DNA of 64,000 nucleotides, from NCBI RefSeq assembly GCF_003285005.1, contig NZ_QMFA01000024.1:1-64000 (forward strand), in the 5' to 3' direction. The stretch is from Paenibacillus sp. YN15 (GTDB lineage: Bacteria; Bacillota; Bacilli; Paenibacillales; NBRC-103111). The position numbers and the translations under genes were made by a program. Shown piece by piece: positions 25,762-34,621 of this stretch (within the stretch, counting starts at the first letter, position 1; the number at the start of each line of letters is the position of its first letter). Below the pieces are notes generated by a model. The model did not search any database. It was not told the DNA's origin and worked only from the letters and a program-made list of their open reading frames with translations.

Positions 25762-27414
25762 TTATTTTTCTTCTATCATCGCATAAATCCGCTCCATATC
25801 CAAATGGCGGCGCACATGCTGCGCCAACCGGTCAATTGCCTCATCCCGGCGTTTGCCGAATTGCAGCAGCTGCTCCGACCGCGGCCAGCCTTTCCGCTCC
25901 CGCAGCCGGTTCAGCCAGCTTCTGCGCAGAGCATCATTGTGCAGAATCCCATGAATATAGGTCCCCCACACCAAGCCGTCCTCCGACAGCGCTCCTTCGG
26001 CATGGGGCTCCGCCCGCTCCATGGACACCACGGATTCGGATACCCGGAAAGGATGGGCCACCGGCTCGAGAAACCGGCTTTCCCCCATATGGATTTCGTA
26101 GCCTTCAATGGGATGGAGGCGTTCGCGGGCAAAGAGGCCGCCCTCCCCTTCCACTCTCACCGTCTTTTTCATGGAAGTAAACAAGGTTTCTATGGGGAAA
26201 AAGCCGAGCCCTTCCGCTTCGTCCCGGTCCGATTCCACATGCCCCGGGTCCAGCAGTCGGCGGCCCATCATCTGGTAGCCGGCGCAGATGCCAAGCACGG
26301 CGCCTCCCGCAGCGCGATGCGCAAGCAGCTTGTCCGCCAGTCCGTTGGCGCGGATAAACGCCAGATCGTCCATGGTATTTTTGCTGCCCGGCAGGATCAC
26401 CGCATCGGGCCGGCCCCACTCCTCCGGATGCTCCACATACCGGAGCTCCACATCCGGCTCCTCATCCAGCGGATCGAAGTCGGTGAAGTTGGACAGCCGG
26501 GGGAGGCGCAGAACGGCAATGTCCAGCTTGGGCGCGAGGGCTTCCGGGGCGGCTGGGTCGGGCGGCTGCTGGGCGTTTGCCCCCGGCGATTGCAGAGCAT
26601 TTGTCCCCGGCGGCTTGCGGCGGCTTTGCTCCCGCTTGGCATCCAGCGAGGCGGAATCCTCATCCTCCAGCCCCAGCCGGGGCAAATAAGGAATCACGCC
26701 CAGCACAGGCTTGCCGGTGCGGGCCTCCAGCCAATCCAGCCCCGGCTTCAGAAGGGACACGTCCCCGCGAAATTTATTGATCACAAAGCCTTTGATCCGG
26801 TCCCGTTCATGGGGCTCCAGAAGCTCCAAGGTACCCACGATGGAAGCAAAAACGCCCCCTCTGTCGATGTCCGCCACCAGAATAACCGGAGCATCGGCCC
26901 AGCCGGCCAGCCGCATATTGACAATATCCCGGTCCTTCAGATTAATCTCGGCGGGGCTGCCCGCTCCTTCGATCACAACCAGACTATAGGTCTCCCGCAG
27001 ACGGCCAAGGGCCTCACGGACGATTCCTCCGGCTTCCTCCAGATACTCCTCCCGGTATGCTCTGGCCTCATAATTCCGCAACGGGCGGCCGTGGACCACC
27101 ACCTGCGCCGTCATATCCTTCACCGGCTTCAATAGAATCGGGTTCATGTCCGTAGTGGCGGCAATGCGGCAGGCATCCGCCTGCAATCCCTGGGCCCGGC
27201 CGATCTCCTTGCCATCCGGAGTCACATAGGAGTTCAAAGACATATTCTGGGATTTAAAAGGAGCCGTCCGGATGCCGTCCTGTACGAAAATCCGGCATAA
27301 CGCGGTGGTCAGGATGCTTTTGCCCACATCCGAGGCGGTTCCCTGGAGCATGATGGTTTTGCCAATGGGCTTTGGCTTTGGTTCCGGTATTGATTTGGGC
27401 GACCGTTGGTTCAT
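25762..27414 (-). CDS. cobQ: Cobyric acid synthase
   Basis: Amidates side chains b, d, e and g of adenosylcobyrinic acid a,c-diamide using glutamine. The 550-residue product has an N-terminal ATP-binding domain (Walker A GTASDVGKS) and a C-terminal glutamine amidotransferase domain with the nucleophile in LGICAGYQMMG and His in YIHGILHN. Between the domains, about residues 258-298, lies a Pro/Ala/Gln-rich insertion not expected in the family. GGGGG lies 7 nt before the ATG. Its presence means partially amidated corrinoids could be completed, though no ring-building genes are seen here. Confidence 0.95.
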   Translation of the reverse strand: MNQRSPKSIPEPKPKPIGKTIMLQGTASDVGKSILTTALCRIFVQDGIRTAPFKSQNMSLNSYVTPDGKEIGRAQGLQADACRIAATTDMNPILLKPVKDMTAQVVVHGRPLRNYEARAYREEYLEEAGGIVREALGRLRETYSLVVIEGAGSPAEINLKDRDIVNMRLAGWADAPVILVADIDRGGVFASIVGTLELLEPHERDRIKGFVINKFRGDVSLLKPGLDWLEARTGKPVLGVIPYLPRLGLEDEDSASLDAKREQSRRKPPGTNALQSPGANAQQPPDPAAPEALAPKLDIAVLRLPRLSNFTDFDPLDEEPDVELRYVEHPEEWGRPDAVILPGSKNTMDDLAFIRANGLADKLLAHRAAGGAVLGICAGYQMMGRRLLDPGHVESDRDEAEGLGFFPIETLFTSMKKTVRVEGEGGLFARERLHPIEGYEIHMGESRFLEPVAHPFRVSESVVSMERAEPHAEGALSEDGLVWGTYIHGILHNDALRRSWLNRLRERKGWPRSEQLLQFGKRRDEAIDRLAQHVRRHLDMERIYAMIEEK

Positions 27415-27429
27415 TGTTCAACCCCCTAG

Positions 27430-27750
27430 TTTTTTCAGAGTAGCGGAAGAAATGTTCCGCTATTCGCACAACCCAGCTATGGAGGGAGCAAATAACGGAA
27501 GGTTTTTTCCGCTGCCGCCTCCAAGCCCGGAGAAATCCCGGGAAAATGGCGCTATAGCGGAAATCCGGTTCCGCTATTGGTTGCCGGCGGCTCCTGCGGG
27601 CCGGGATTAGCGGAATTTCTCTTCCGTTATAGCTCCTGGTAAAGTTGCGTCACAGCAGCTATAACTCCCGGTAAAGCAATGCTATAGCCGCTATAACTTC
27701 CAGATAAAGCAGCGCCACAGCCGCTATAGCCGCCAGTAAAGCAATACCAT
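27430..27750. repeat. Cluster of inverted CGGAA/TTCCG repeats, family B
   Basis: Between cobQ and cobD lie several short inverted units such as AGCGGAAGAAATGTTCCGCT, TAACGGAAGGTTTTTTCCGC and AGCGGAATTTCTCTTCCGTT, then a run of related TATAGC...CCAGTAAAGC units (27630-27750). No gene is seen. Confidence 0.75.
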
Positions 27751-27756
27751 AAGCGG

Positions 27757-28851
27757 CTATGCCCGCAATTCCTCCAAACAACCGGCCAGCTCCGTTGCCA
27801 GCCGCATATTGTCCCGGCGGCTGCGGACGGCGATGCGCCCGTACCTCTCATCAAGCCCCTGGTAGGTGGCGGCGCTGCGGATGAGAATGCCTCTCCTGCC
27901 CATGGCCTCCTGCAGACGGTGGATGGTGACGCCCCATTCCCCGGGAAGCCGGAACAGCAGGTAATTGGCGGCGCTGGGGGTCACCTGGAGCCCAAGCCCG
28001 GTCAACGCCTTGGTCAGCCAAGCCGATTCCTCCCGCAGCCAGTCCCGGGTAGCGCGGGCAAATTCCCCATCCCCCAGCACCTCCTGCCCGATGCGCTGGG
28101 CCAAACCGTTGACGCTCCATTCCACCTGAAGCCGCTTCATGGCCCCGATCCAGCCCTGGCCTGCCACCGCAAAACCGAGGCGCAGGCCGGGTACCGTATA
28201 AAACTTGGTCAGGGAACGGACCACACACAGCCTGTCCGATTCCGCCGCCTGGCGGATGAAGCTGACCGATTCTTCCTCCCCGGAGAAGTCGATGAACGCT
28301 TCATCCAGGATCACCGGCTTCCCCGTTGCCGCAAGCTGCCGGACAAACTCCGTGGAGAGCAGCCGCCCTGTCGGATTATTGGGGTGGCCGAACAGAAACA
28401 ATTCTGCCTCCGGCACAGCCTTTTGCAGCTCCGCCGAAGTCCAATCCGGGTCGAAGTTCCGCTCCGCAGAGAGCGGAATGTCCACGATTCCCGCGCCGGC
28501 TCTTTGGGCGGCAGTGGCGTATTCCCGGAAGGAGGGCGCAAGCAGCCCCACGGTCCGGGGACGCTGGGCCCGCACCGCCAGGTCGATAATCTCGGCGGCG
28601 CCGTTGCCCGCCAGTACAGAGGAGGCGGGGATGCTGTATACCGAGGCGATCTTTTGGCGCAGCTCCCGGCAATCCGGGTCGGGGTAGCGGGACAGCTCCC
28701 GCCGCCATTCCTCCCGGATAATCCGCTCCGCCGCCTCCGGCGGACCCAGTGGATTCATGTTGGAGCTGAAATCCAGGAAGCTGTTTTTGTCAATTCCGTA
28801 CAGCTCGGCCGCCGTCCAGATGTCGCCGCCGTGCCCATGCTTTTCCAACAT
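27757..28851 (-). CDS. cobD: L-threonine-O-3-phosphate decarboxylase
   Basis: PLP enzyme that makes (R)-1-amino-2-propanol O-phosphate, the linker of the cobalamin nucleotide loop. The 364-residue aminotransferase-fold product has LDFSSNMNPLGPP near the N-terminus, HPNNPTGRL, DEAFIDFSGEE, and the PLP lysine in SLTKFYTVPGLRLGF. ATG at 28851 follows GGCGGTGAG; a GTG three codons earlier is an alternative. It sits between two repeat islands in the cobalamin gene run. A histidinol-phosphate aminotransferase would look similar, but the context fixes the call. Confidence 0.92.
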   Translation of the reverse strand: MLEKHGHGGDIWTAAELYGIDKNSFLDFSSNMNPLGPPEAAERIIREEWRRELSRYPDPDCRELRQKIASVYSIPASSVLAGNGAAEIIDLAVRAQRPRTVGLLAPSFREYATAAQRAGAGIVDIPLSAERNFDPDWTSAELQKAVPEAELFLFGHPNNPTGRLLSTEFVRQLAATGKPVILDEAFIDFSGEEESVSFIRQAAESDRLCVVRSLTKFYTVPGLRLGFAVAGQGWIGAMKRLQVEWSVNGLAQRIGQEVLGDGEFARATRDWLREESAWLTKALTGLGLQVTPSAANYLLFRLPGEWGVTIHRLQEAMGRRGILIRSAATYQGLDERYGRIAVRSRRDNMRLATELAGCLEELRA

Positions 28852-28914
28852 GGCGCTCACCGCCTGTCCATAAATTTTTCCTGCTCGCCTGTCTGGCTTG
28901 AGATGTGTCCGATC

Positions 28915-29105
28915 CTCTAACGGCAGTGAGTGCCGCTATTCGGGTCTAAAAGGCATCTCCCGAAATCTAACGGAAGCAGCGGCCGCTATTTGCCCCGATT
29001 GGAGCCGAAACCCGGCCAAAAGCCGCAAATAACAGCGCTGGCCGCTGTTAGATTGGCGAAAGCGGCTATTTTGCCAAAATAGCGGCTGTGGCCGCCGTTA
29101 GAAGC
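28915..29105. repeat. Cluster of inverted TAACGGC/GCCGTTA repeats, family B
   Basis: Units such as CTAACGGCAGTGAGTGCCGC, CTAACGGAAGCAGCGGCCGC and AATAGCGGCTGTGGCCGC fill the gap between cobD and cobS. No gene is seen. Confidence 0.75.
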
Positions 29106-29126
29106 TTATTTGATAATGCGCTCCGT

Positions 29127-29942
29127 TCAATGCAATCTGCTCGCAAGCAAAATCACCAGCAGCAGGAAGGTTTCCGTCAGTTCATTGATGGCGCCGTAGG
29201 TATCTCCCGTCAGTCCGCCCAATTTGGCCGCCAAGCTCCGGGCCAGCAGCACGCTGAAGCCAAGGGCGGGCAAGCCCAGGGCCAAGGCAGGCATTCCGCC
29301 TGTCAGGAGACCTTCGCCGCCCAATGCCCCCGCTCCTGCGGACAAACCCGCCGCCAGCACCGTGCATACGGCCAGCTGTCTCCCGCCAAAGCCGGAGAGC
29401 AGGGCGCCCAAACCTCCGCCGGACCGGGCATACGGCCACCAGGCTACAGCCGCCGCCATGGCCCATCTGCTCCAGATCGCCACAGCAGGCAAATATCCCG
29501 CCCATGCCTGCCAGCCTGATTCCAGCAGCCCTTCCAGGAGGGCAAACTTCAAAAGCAGCTGCAAAACGCAAGCGGCCGCTCCCATGGCGCCAACCCGGCT
29601 GTCCTTCATAATGGCCAGCATTTCCTCCCGGGACCGATGGCTTAGGATGCCGTCCGCCGTGTCCATCAGCCCGTCCAGATGGAAGCCTCCGGTAAGCGCC
29701 ACCCACAGCCCTGTCACCAGGGCGGCGGCAGGCACAGGCGGCAGAAGCAGGGACAGGCCCCAGCATGTTCCGGCCAGCACCAGTCCAATAGCCAGCCCCA
29801 CCAGGGGATAGCAGATCACGCTCCTGCGGAGCACCTTGTTGTTGAAAGGGATTTCCACCGGCACCGGGAAGCGGCTCAACAGCTGGAACGCCGCTCCCAG
29901 CGGGTGCATCAGTTCCAACCAGCCTGGACTGCGATTGCGCAT
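29127..29942 (-). CDS. cobS: Adenosylcobinamide-GDP ribazoletransferase
   Basis: Polytopic membrane enzyme that joins adenosylcobinamide-GDP to alpha-ribazole (phosphate), the last joining step of cobalamin assembly. The 271-residue product has six or more hydrophobic segments and the acidic signature GGFHLDGLMDTADG (about residues 86-99) that coordinates metal; the C-terminal GDTYGAINELTE is also conserved. GGAGGTG lies 4 nt before the ATG. Its start overlaps the end of cbiB by 34 bp, so expression is coupled. Confidence 0.95.
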   Translation of the reverse strand: MRNRSPGWLELMHPLGAAFQLLSRFPVPVEIPFNNKVLRRSVICYPLVGLAIGLVLAGTCWGLSLLLPPVPAAALVTGLWVALTGGFHLDGLMDTADGILSHRSREEMLAIMKDSRVGAMGAAACVLQLLLKFALLEGLLESGWQAWAGYLPAVAIWSRWAMAAAVAWWPYARSGGGLGALLSGFGGRQLAVCTVLAAGLSAGAGALGGEGLLTGGMPALALGLPALGFSVLLARSLAAKLGGLTGDTYGAINELTETFLLLVILLASRLH

Positions 29943-30910
29943 AACACACCTCCGGCAATGAAGTACCCTGTTATGTATAAAAGCCGCACAGCCAAGCGGA
30001 TGTGGGACCGCTCCAGGGGCTGCAGGGGCCAGCCCATGACCGCCCGTTGGCTGATGACACCGCCATAGACATTGCGGCCGCCAAGCTGCACCCCCAGCGC
30101 TCCCGCTACGGCGGACTCGGGGTAGCCGCTGTTGGGGCTGGGATGGAGGGCGGCGAAGCTCCTCACGGAGCGGAGAGCCCGCTTGCCGGACAAGCCCGGC
30201 GTCAGCCCGGCGGCCAACGCCAGCAGCAGGGCGGTGATCCGGGCGGGCAGCAGATTCAGCAGATCGTCCAGCCGGGCGGAGGCCCAGCCGAAATCACGGT
30301 AGCGGTCATTCCGGTAACCCACCATGGAATCCAGGGTGTTGGCCGCCCGGTAGGCCAAGGCCAGAGGCGCGCCCCCCAGCAGGGCGAAAAACAGCGGGGA
30401 AACCGCCGCATCCACTGTATTTTCCGCAACGGTTTCCACCGCCGCCCTGGTAATCTCCGGTTCGTCCAGTTCGGCCGTATCCCGCCCCACAATATAGCCC
30501 ACCCACCGTCTGGCCTCCGCCAAATTCCCCTCCGCCAGCGGGCGGTATACCTGCATGGCCGCATCCTTTAAGCCTTTGAAGGCGATGGTGGTGGAGATAA
30601 ACCAGATGTTGGCGGCCCTCCCTACCCAGGGGTGGATCATGTACAGGACGGCGATCAAGGCATACAAAAGACCGGAGGATAGGACCACTGCCGCCACGGT
30701 CAAAAGAATGCCCCTGAACCGTTCCCGCCTTGGGGAACGGGCTTGCGGAAGTTCTGCGCCGGAAGGATGGAGGCGGGCCTCCAGCCACCGGATCAGCTGC
30801 CCTATCAGAATGACGGGATGCTTCGGCCAGGGAGGATCGCCGATCACCCAATCCACAATAATAGCCGCCAGCACCATCCACAGGATGTCTGCCGGATGAT
30901 AAAACAACAT
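29909..30910 (-). CDS. cbiB: Adenosylcobinamide-phosphate synthase
   Basis: Membrane enzyme that attaches aminopropanol phosphate to adenosylcobyric acid. The 333-residue product has about five membrane segments and the family motifs WVIGDPPWPKHPVILIG, AVETVAENTVDAAVSPLFFA, and NTLDSMVGYRNDRY. Aminopropanol phosphate would come from the CobD of the same operon. This gene is often called cobD in other naming schemes. Confidence 0.95.
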   Translation of the reverse strand: MLFYHPADILWMVLAAIIVDWVIGDPPWPKHPVILIGQLIRWLEARLHPSGAELPQARSPRRERFRGILLTVAAVVLSSGLLYALIAVLYMIHPWVGRAANIWFISTTIAFKGLKDAAMQVYRPLAEGNLAEARRWVGYIVGRDTAELDEPEITRAAVETVAENTVDAAVSPLFFALLGGAPLALAYRAANTLDSMVGYRNDRYRDFGWASARLDDLLNLLPARITALLLALAAGLTPGLSGKRALRSVRSFAALHPSPNSGYPESAVAGALGVQLGGRNVYGGVISQRAVMGWPLQPLERSHIRLAVRLLYITGYFIAGGVLCAIAVQAGWN

Positions 30911-30916
30911 GTGCGT

Positions 30917-31600
30917 TTACCGCCTTCCCTTTTCCTGTGAGGATGATGGAAGCTCCGGGCCGGGATGCTCCTGTGCAGTTTCTCCGGCAAGTTTTGTGCC
31001 TCCGGCGGCCAACTCCTTCTGCAACCGCTTCAGCTCCACGGGAATGCCTGCCGTCACCAGGTAAACCTCCTGGCAAACAGCCGCCAGACGCCGGTTCATG
31101 ATCCCTGCCAGGTCCCGGTACAGGCGGCCCAAGGGATACTCGGGCACGATGCCGCTGCCTACCTCGTTGGTGACCAGCAGGACATGGTGATGCCTGATCT
31201 TCAGCAGGCTTTCGATCAGCCCGTGGATAGCCTCCTCCGCACGCTGTGCGGCGCGGTGGCGGGCAGCCTTGTCCCATTCGGGCTCCTCCTCGGAAAGAAG
31301 CACGTTGGTAAGCCACAGGGTCAGACAGTCCACCAGCACGACCTGGGGGCCCGTTGCCTTCACCCCTCTGTCCAAAGTTTGGAGCGCATCAGCCAGCGCC
31401 ACCGGCTCCTCCACCGTGTGCCAAAAGATGGATTGGTCCAGCTCACGTTTTGTGCGGTGGAGGGCGATCCGCTCCTCCATCTCCTCATCTAGAGCCTGGC
31501 TTGTGGCGATGTAATAGCCCGTATCGCTTAATTCGGCGGCATACGCTTCAGCGAAGCCGCTTTTACCGCTTCTGGCTCCGCCTGTGATTAACACCAGCAT
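30917..31600 (-). CDS. cobU: Adenosylcobinamide kinase/guanylyltransferase
   Basis: Bifunctional cytoplasmic enzyme that phosphorylates adenosylcobinamide and activates it with GTP. The 227-residue product has the P-loop GGARSGKS at its N-terminus, VVLVDCLTLWLTN and NEVGSGIVPEYPLGRLYRD. About 40 C-terminal residues (Lys/Glu/Gly/Pro-rich) extend past the usual end and look disordered. The start at 31600 lies 9 nt after AAGGGG; an earlier ATG abuts the site. Confidence 0.95.
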   Translation of the reverse strand: MLVLITGGARSGKSGFAEAYAAELSDTGYYIATSQALDEEMEERIALHRTKRELDQSIFWHTVEEPVALADALQTLDRGVKATGPQVVLVDCLTLWLTNVLLSEEEPEWDKAARHRAAQRAEEAIHGLIESLLKIRHHHVLLVTNEVGSGIVPEYPLGRLYRDLAGIMNRRLAAVCQEVYLVTAGIPVELKRLQKELAAGGTKLAGETAQEHPGPELPSSSQEKGRR

Positions 31601-31633
31601 GGCCCGCATCCCCTTTTGCAAATTATGAAGAAA

Positions 31634-32704
31634 TTATGAATACTCTTCGCCTCCGCTAACCCCTGCCTGGGCAAAAGTAGCCATTTCCGCCATGATCTTC
31701 ACTGCCGCCTCCACCAGATGAAAAGCCAGCACCGCGCCGGTTCCTTCCCCCAGACGCATGTCCAACCCCAGCATTGGCGAGATGCCGGCTTCCTTCACCA
31801 GAAGGGCATGCCCCTGCTCCCCGGAAAGATGGGACCCGATCATATAGCCCTTCGCCGCCGGAGCCAATCTGACCGCAGTAAGGGCCGCCGCCGTGGAAAT
31901 AAACCCGTCGATGACAATAGGCCTGCGGGATGCCGCCGCGCCGAGAATCAGTCCGGTCAGCCCGGCGATTTCCAGGCCTCCTACCTTGGCCAGCACATCC
32001 AGCGGGTCCCTAGGATCGGGCTGGTTAATTTGGAGCGCCTGCTCAATTACCCCGATCTTGCGGACCAGCCGCTGATCGCTGATTCCTGTCCCGCGGCCTG
32101 CCGCGGCGGCGGGAGAAATGCCTGCAAAAGCCGCCAGCAGAGCTGCGCTGGGTGTGGTGTTGCCGATGCCCATCTCGCCTGTGGCAAACAGCCCTGTGCC
32201 CCGCTCCGCCAGCTCCAGCGCCAGCTCGTAGCCGGCCCGCACCGCCGCCTCTGCCTCGTCCCGGGTCATGGCCGCACCACGAGCCATATTGCGGGTGCCC
32301 CGGCGGATTTTCCGCTGCAGCAGGTCGGGATGCTCCAGCTCCCCGTCGATGCCCATATCCACACACACCACGTTGGCCGATGCGTGCCGGGCCAGCACAT
32401 TTACCGCCGCTCCGCCATTGAGAAAATTCATGACCATCTGACAGGTGACCTCAGACGGGAATGCACTGACTCCCTCCTCGCACACACCATGGTCTCCCGC
32501 CATCACCACCACCGTCTTGGCCCCCAGCTCGGGAGCAAGCTCGCCGGTAATCCCGGCCAGCTGCACGGCAATCTCCTCCAGCTTGCCGAGGCTGCCCGGC
32601 GGCTTCGTCAACTGGTCCAGATGGAGCCGCGCCCGCTCCATAGCTTCTTCGTTCAGCGGGAGAATCCCCGCCGTCATCTCTTCCATGCGATTCACTTGCG
32701 ACAT
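31634..32704 (-). CDS. cobT: Nicotinate-nucleotide-dimethylbenzimidazole phosphoribosyltransferase
   Basis: Activates the lower ligand base to alpha-ribazole phosphate using nicotinate mononucleotide. The 356-residue product is full length, with LTKPPGSLGKLEE near the N-terminus, VVMAGDHGV, TGEMGIGNTTPSAAL and the catalytic Glu region DMRLGEGTGAVLAF. ATG at 32704 lies 10 nt after GAGGAGG. It follows a roughly 900-bp repeat island after btuD and leads the cobT-cobU-cbiB-cobS run; whether it has its own promoter is not clear. Confidence 0.95.
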   Translation of the reverse strand: MSQVNRMEEMTAGILPLNEEAMERARLHLDQLTKPPGSLGKLEEIAVQLAGITGELAPELGAKTVVVMAGDHGVCEEGVSAFPSEVTCQMVMNFLNGGAAVNVLARHASANVVCVDMGIDGELEHPDLLQRKIRRGTRNMARGAAMTRDEAEAAVRAGYELALELAERGTGLFATGEMGIGNTTPSAALLAAFAGISPAAAAGRGTGISDQRLVRKIGVIEQALQINQPDPRDPLDVLAKVGGLEIAGLTGLILGAAASRRPIVIDGFISTAAALTAVRLAPAAKGYMIGSHLSGEQGHALLVKEAGISPMLGLDMRLGEGTGAVLAFHLVEAAVKIMAEMATFAQAGVSGGEEYS

Positions 32705-32811
32705 GCGATATATCCCTCCTCTATGAAGATTGAACCCTATCTTGTTCACCCGCCGATCTGGGAAAGCAGCTTGTCCAACAGACCGCCCGCTCGCGCCTAA
32801 CGCTTGTGGAA

Positions 32812-33110
32812 CTCAGCTACTCTTTGCTCTCTCCCACCAGCACAACGCACTGCCTCTACCATGCCCTACACGCGCTAAACTCAGGCTACTCTTATACCCG
32901 CTCCCACCAGCACAACGCACCGCCCCTACCATTGCCCTACACGAGCTAACGAAACTCAGGCTACCCTTATACCCGCTCCCACCAGCACAACGCACCGCCC
33001 CTACCATTGCCCTACACGAGCTAACGAAACTCAGGCTACCCTTATACCCGCTCCCACCAGCACAATGCACCGCCCCTACCATACCCCACACGAGCTAACG
33101 GAACTCAGCG
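32812..33110. repeat. Four tandem repeats of about 75 bp
   Basis: The unit starts CTCAGGCTACCCTTATACCC and recurs at 32812, 32880, 32955, 33030, with a last partial start at 33104 (periods 68, 75, 75, 74). The middle units are nearly identical. Each contains GAGCTAACGAAACTCAG, the same kind of core as the family A repeats. Translated reading frames across it are only repeat shadows. Confidence 0.85.
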
Positions 33111-33300
33111 ACTCTTATACGCCGAAAATCCGTCTTTACGAGTAATAGCGGAACTGAAACGCTCTTATAGGGGCAAAAGCGTTCACGAGCGGCCAATCGC
33201 GGCAAATTCAGCCAATAAGAGTCGTTCAGTTCCGTTAAAGTTCAAATTTCGCCCAATTTCGCCTTTAAGCGCTTCTCAGTTCCGCAATGAGTATAACCCG
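33104..33300. repeat. Family A dispersed repeat
   Basis: Contains GGAACTGAAACGCTCTTATA and AATAAGAGTCGTTCAGTTCC in inverted relation, like the units at 1440-1660 and 45431-45590. No gene is seen between 32705 and 33685. Confidence 0.65.
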
Positions 33301-33399
33301 CCGTCGCCGGACTTCAACCCCCTCAATAGTCCGCTATCCGGCACGCCCAGCCTATAAAGCTCCGTTGGAGAAGGAGATCTGGTCCAGTCCGCACCGCCT

Positions 33400-33600
33400 C
33401 CATAGCGGAAGCCATTTACCGCTATCTTCTGCTATATCGGAGAAAATGGACTTTTACGGAAGGGATTTTCCGCTATTCCCCCGCCAAGAGGGGATTGCAG
33501 GGGTAAAATCCAGGGATAGCGGAAATAGCCTACCGTTATCCGACCTATCGCGGCTGTGCCGGCCAAATAGCGGAAGCCTCCTTCCGCTATCCGCCGAACC
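33400..33600. repeat. Family B inverted repeats
   Basis: Units such as ATAGCGGAAGCCATTTACCG, TTACGGAAGGGATTTTCCGC and ATAGCGGAAGCCTCCTTCCG, the last continuing CTAT, lie downstream of btuD. Confidence 0.7.
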
Positions 33601-33685
33601 GCGCCCGATCCCCCGGCGGAGCCGCGCAACCGCGCCCCGCCCAGCTCCACCCCCCGTGCAGCGGGAGGCACACACACCGCCGGGC

Positions 33686-34498
33686 CTACGCCTCCTCCGG
33701 CTGCAGCAAAATCTGCGGTATCCCCGACACGGGATGGGACACCACCGCCGGGACCGTGCCATACACCCGGCCGATCAGCGCCGGGTCCATTATTTCCGCG
33801 GGCGCGCCCTCCGCCACGATCCGCCCCTGGTGCAGCACCAGCAGGCGGTGGCAGTATTGGGCCGCCAGGTTCAGGTCGTGGAGCACCGCCACGACTGTCA
33901 GCCAGTTCTCCCGGTTCCAGCGGGAGACATAATCCATCATCTGCAGCTGGTAGCCGATATCCAGGTACGTGGTTGGCTCGTCCAGGAGCAGCACCCGGGG
34001 CTCCTGGGCCATAGCCTTGCCCAGGGCCGTGCGCTGGCGTTCGCCGCCGCTCACCTGGTCCAGGGTGCGTTCGGCCAGCGCCGATAGCCCCAGCCGCTCC
34101 ATAACCTGATCCAGGAGCAGGTCCACTCCGCCGGCGCTGTCCCCGCGCCCTTCTCCGCCCATGCTCCGCTCCCGCCCCAGCCAGTCCTGATGGGGAAACC
34201 GCCCCATCTCCACCACCTGGCGCACCGTAAAGCCCACAGGCGGAATCGCCTCCTGCTCCAGCACCGCCATCAGCTGCGCCAGCTTCCGGCGGGAGTAGGA
34301 CTCCGCCGGGCGGCCCTCGATGCGCACAGTTCCCGCGTCGGCTCGCTCCACGCCGGAGATAAGCCGCAGCAGCGTGGATTTGCCGCTGCCGTTGGGGCCA
34401 ATAATGCCGTATATCTCGCCCGGCGCCACCTTGAGGCTAACGCCCTGCAGCACCGGGGCGCCGTCATAACTCTTAAAGCAATCCACCGCCTCAATCAT
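33686..34498 (-). CDS. btuD: Cobalamin/corrinoid ABC transporter ATP-binding protein
   Basis: ATPase of the vitamin B12 importer. The 270-residue product has Walker A GPNGSGKST (about residues 35-43), signature QVSGGERQR, Walker B VLLLDEPTTYLD and the switch His in VLHDLNLA. A short Gly-rich insertion (about 109-120) is unusual. The family also includes iron-siderophore ATPases; the cobalamin riboswitch upstream of the operon and the cob genes downstream decide the call. Confidence 0.92.
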   Translation of the reverse strand: MIEAVDCFKSYDGAPVLQGVSLKVAPGEIYGIIGPNGSGKSTLLRLISGVERADAGTVRIEGRPAESYSRRKLAQLMAVLEQEAIPPVGFTVRQVVEMGRFPHQDWLGRERSMGGEGRGDSAGGVDLLLDQVMERLGLSALAERTLDQVSGGERQRTALGKAMAQEPRVLLLDEPTTYLDIGYQLQMMDYVSRWNRENWLTVVAVLHDLNLAAQYCHRLLVLHQGRIVAEGAPAEIMDPALIGRVYGTVPAVVSHPVSGIPQILLQPEEA

Positions 34499-34621
34499 GG
34501 CCTGGGTTCACCCGCTTCATCCTGATTTTCGCCAATCACCTGCAACTGTCCACTTTTCCGACAGACCGCAGCGCGCAGCGCGCACCGCTTTTTCCCCAAT
34601 CATCCCTCGGTCATCCCTCCG

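Noticed and set aside
32730-33098. Open reading frame of 122 codons on the plus strand
   Set aside because: It is a translation of the four tandem 75-bp units; its repeats simply mirror the DNA.
32812-33110. CRISPR-like array
   Set aside because: Whole 68-75-bp units are repeated; there are no short constant repeats with variable spacers and no cas genes.
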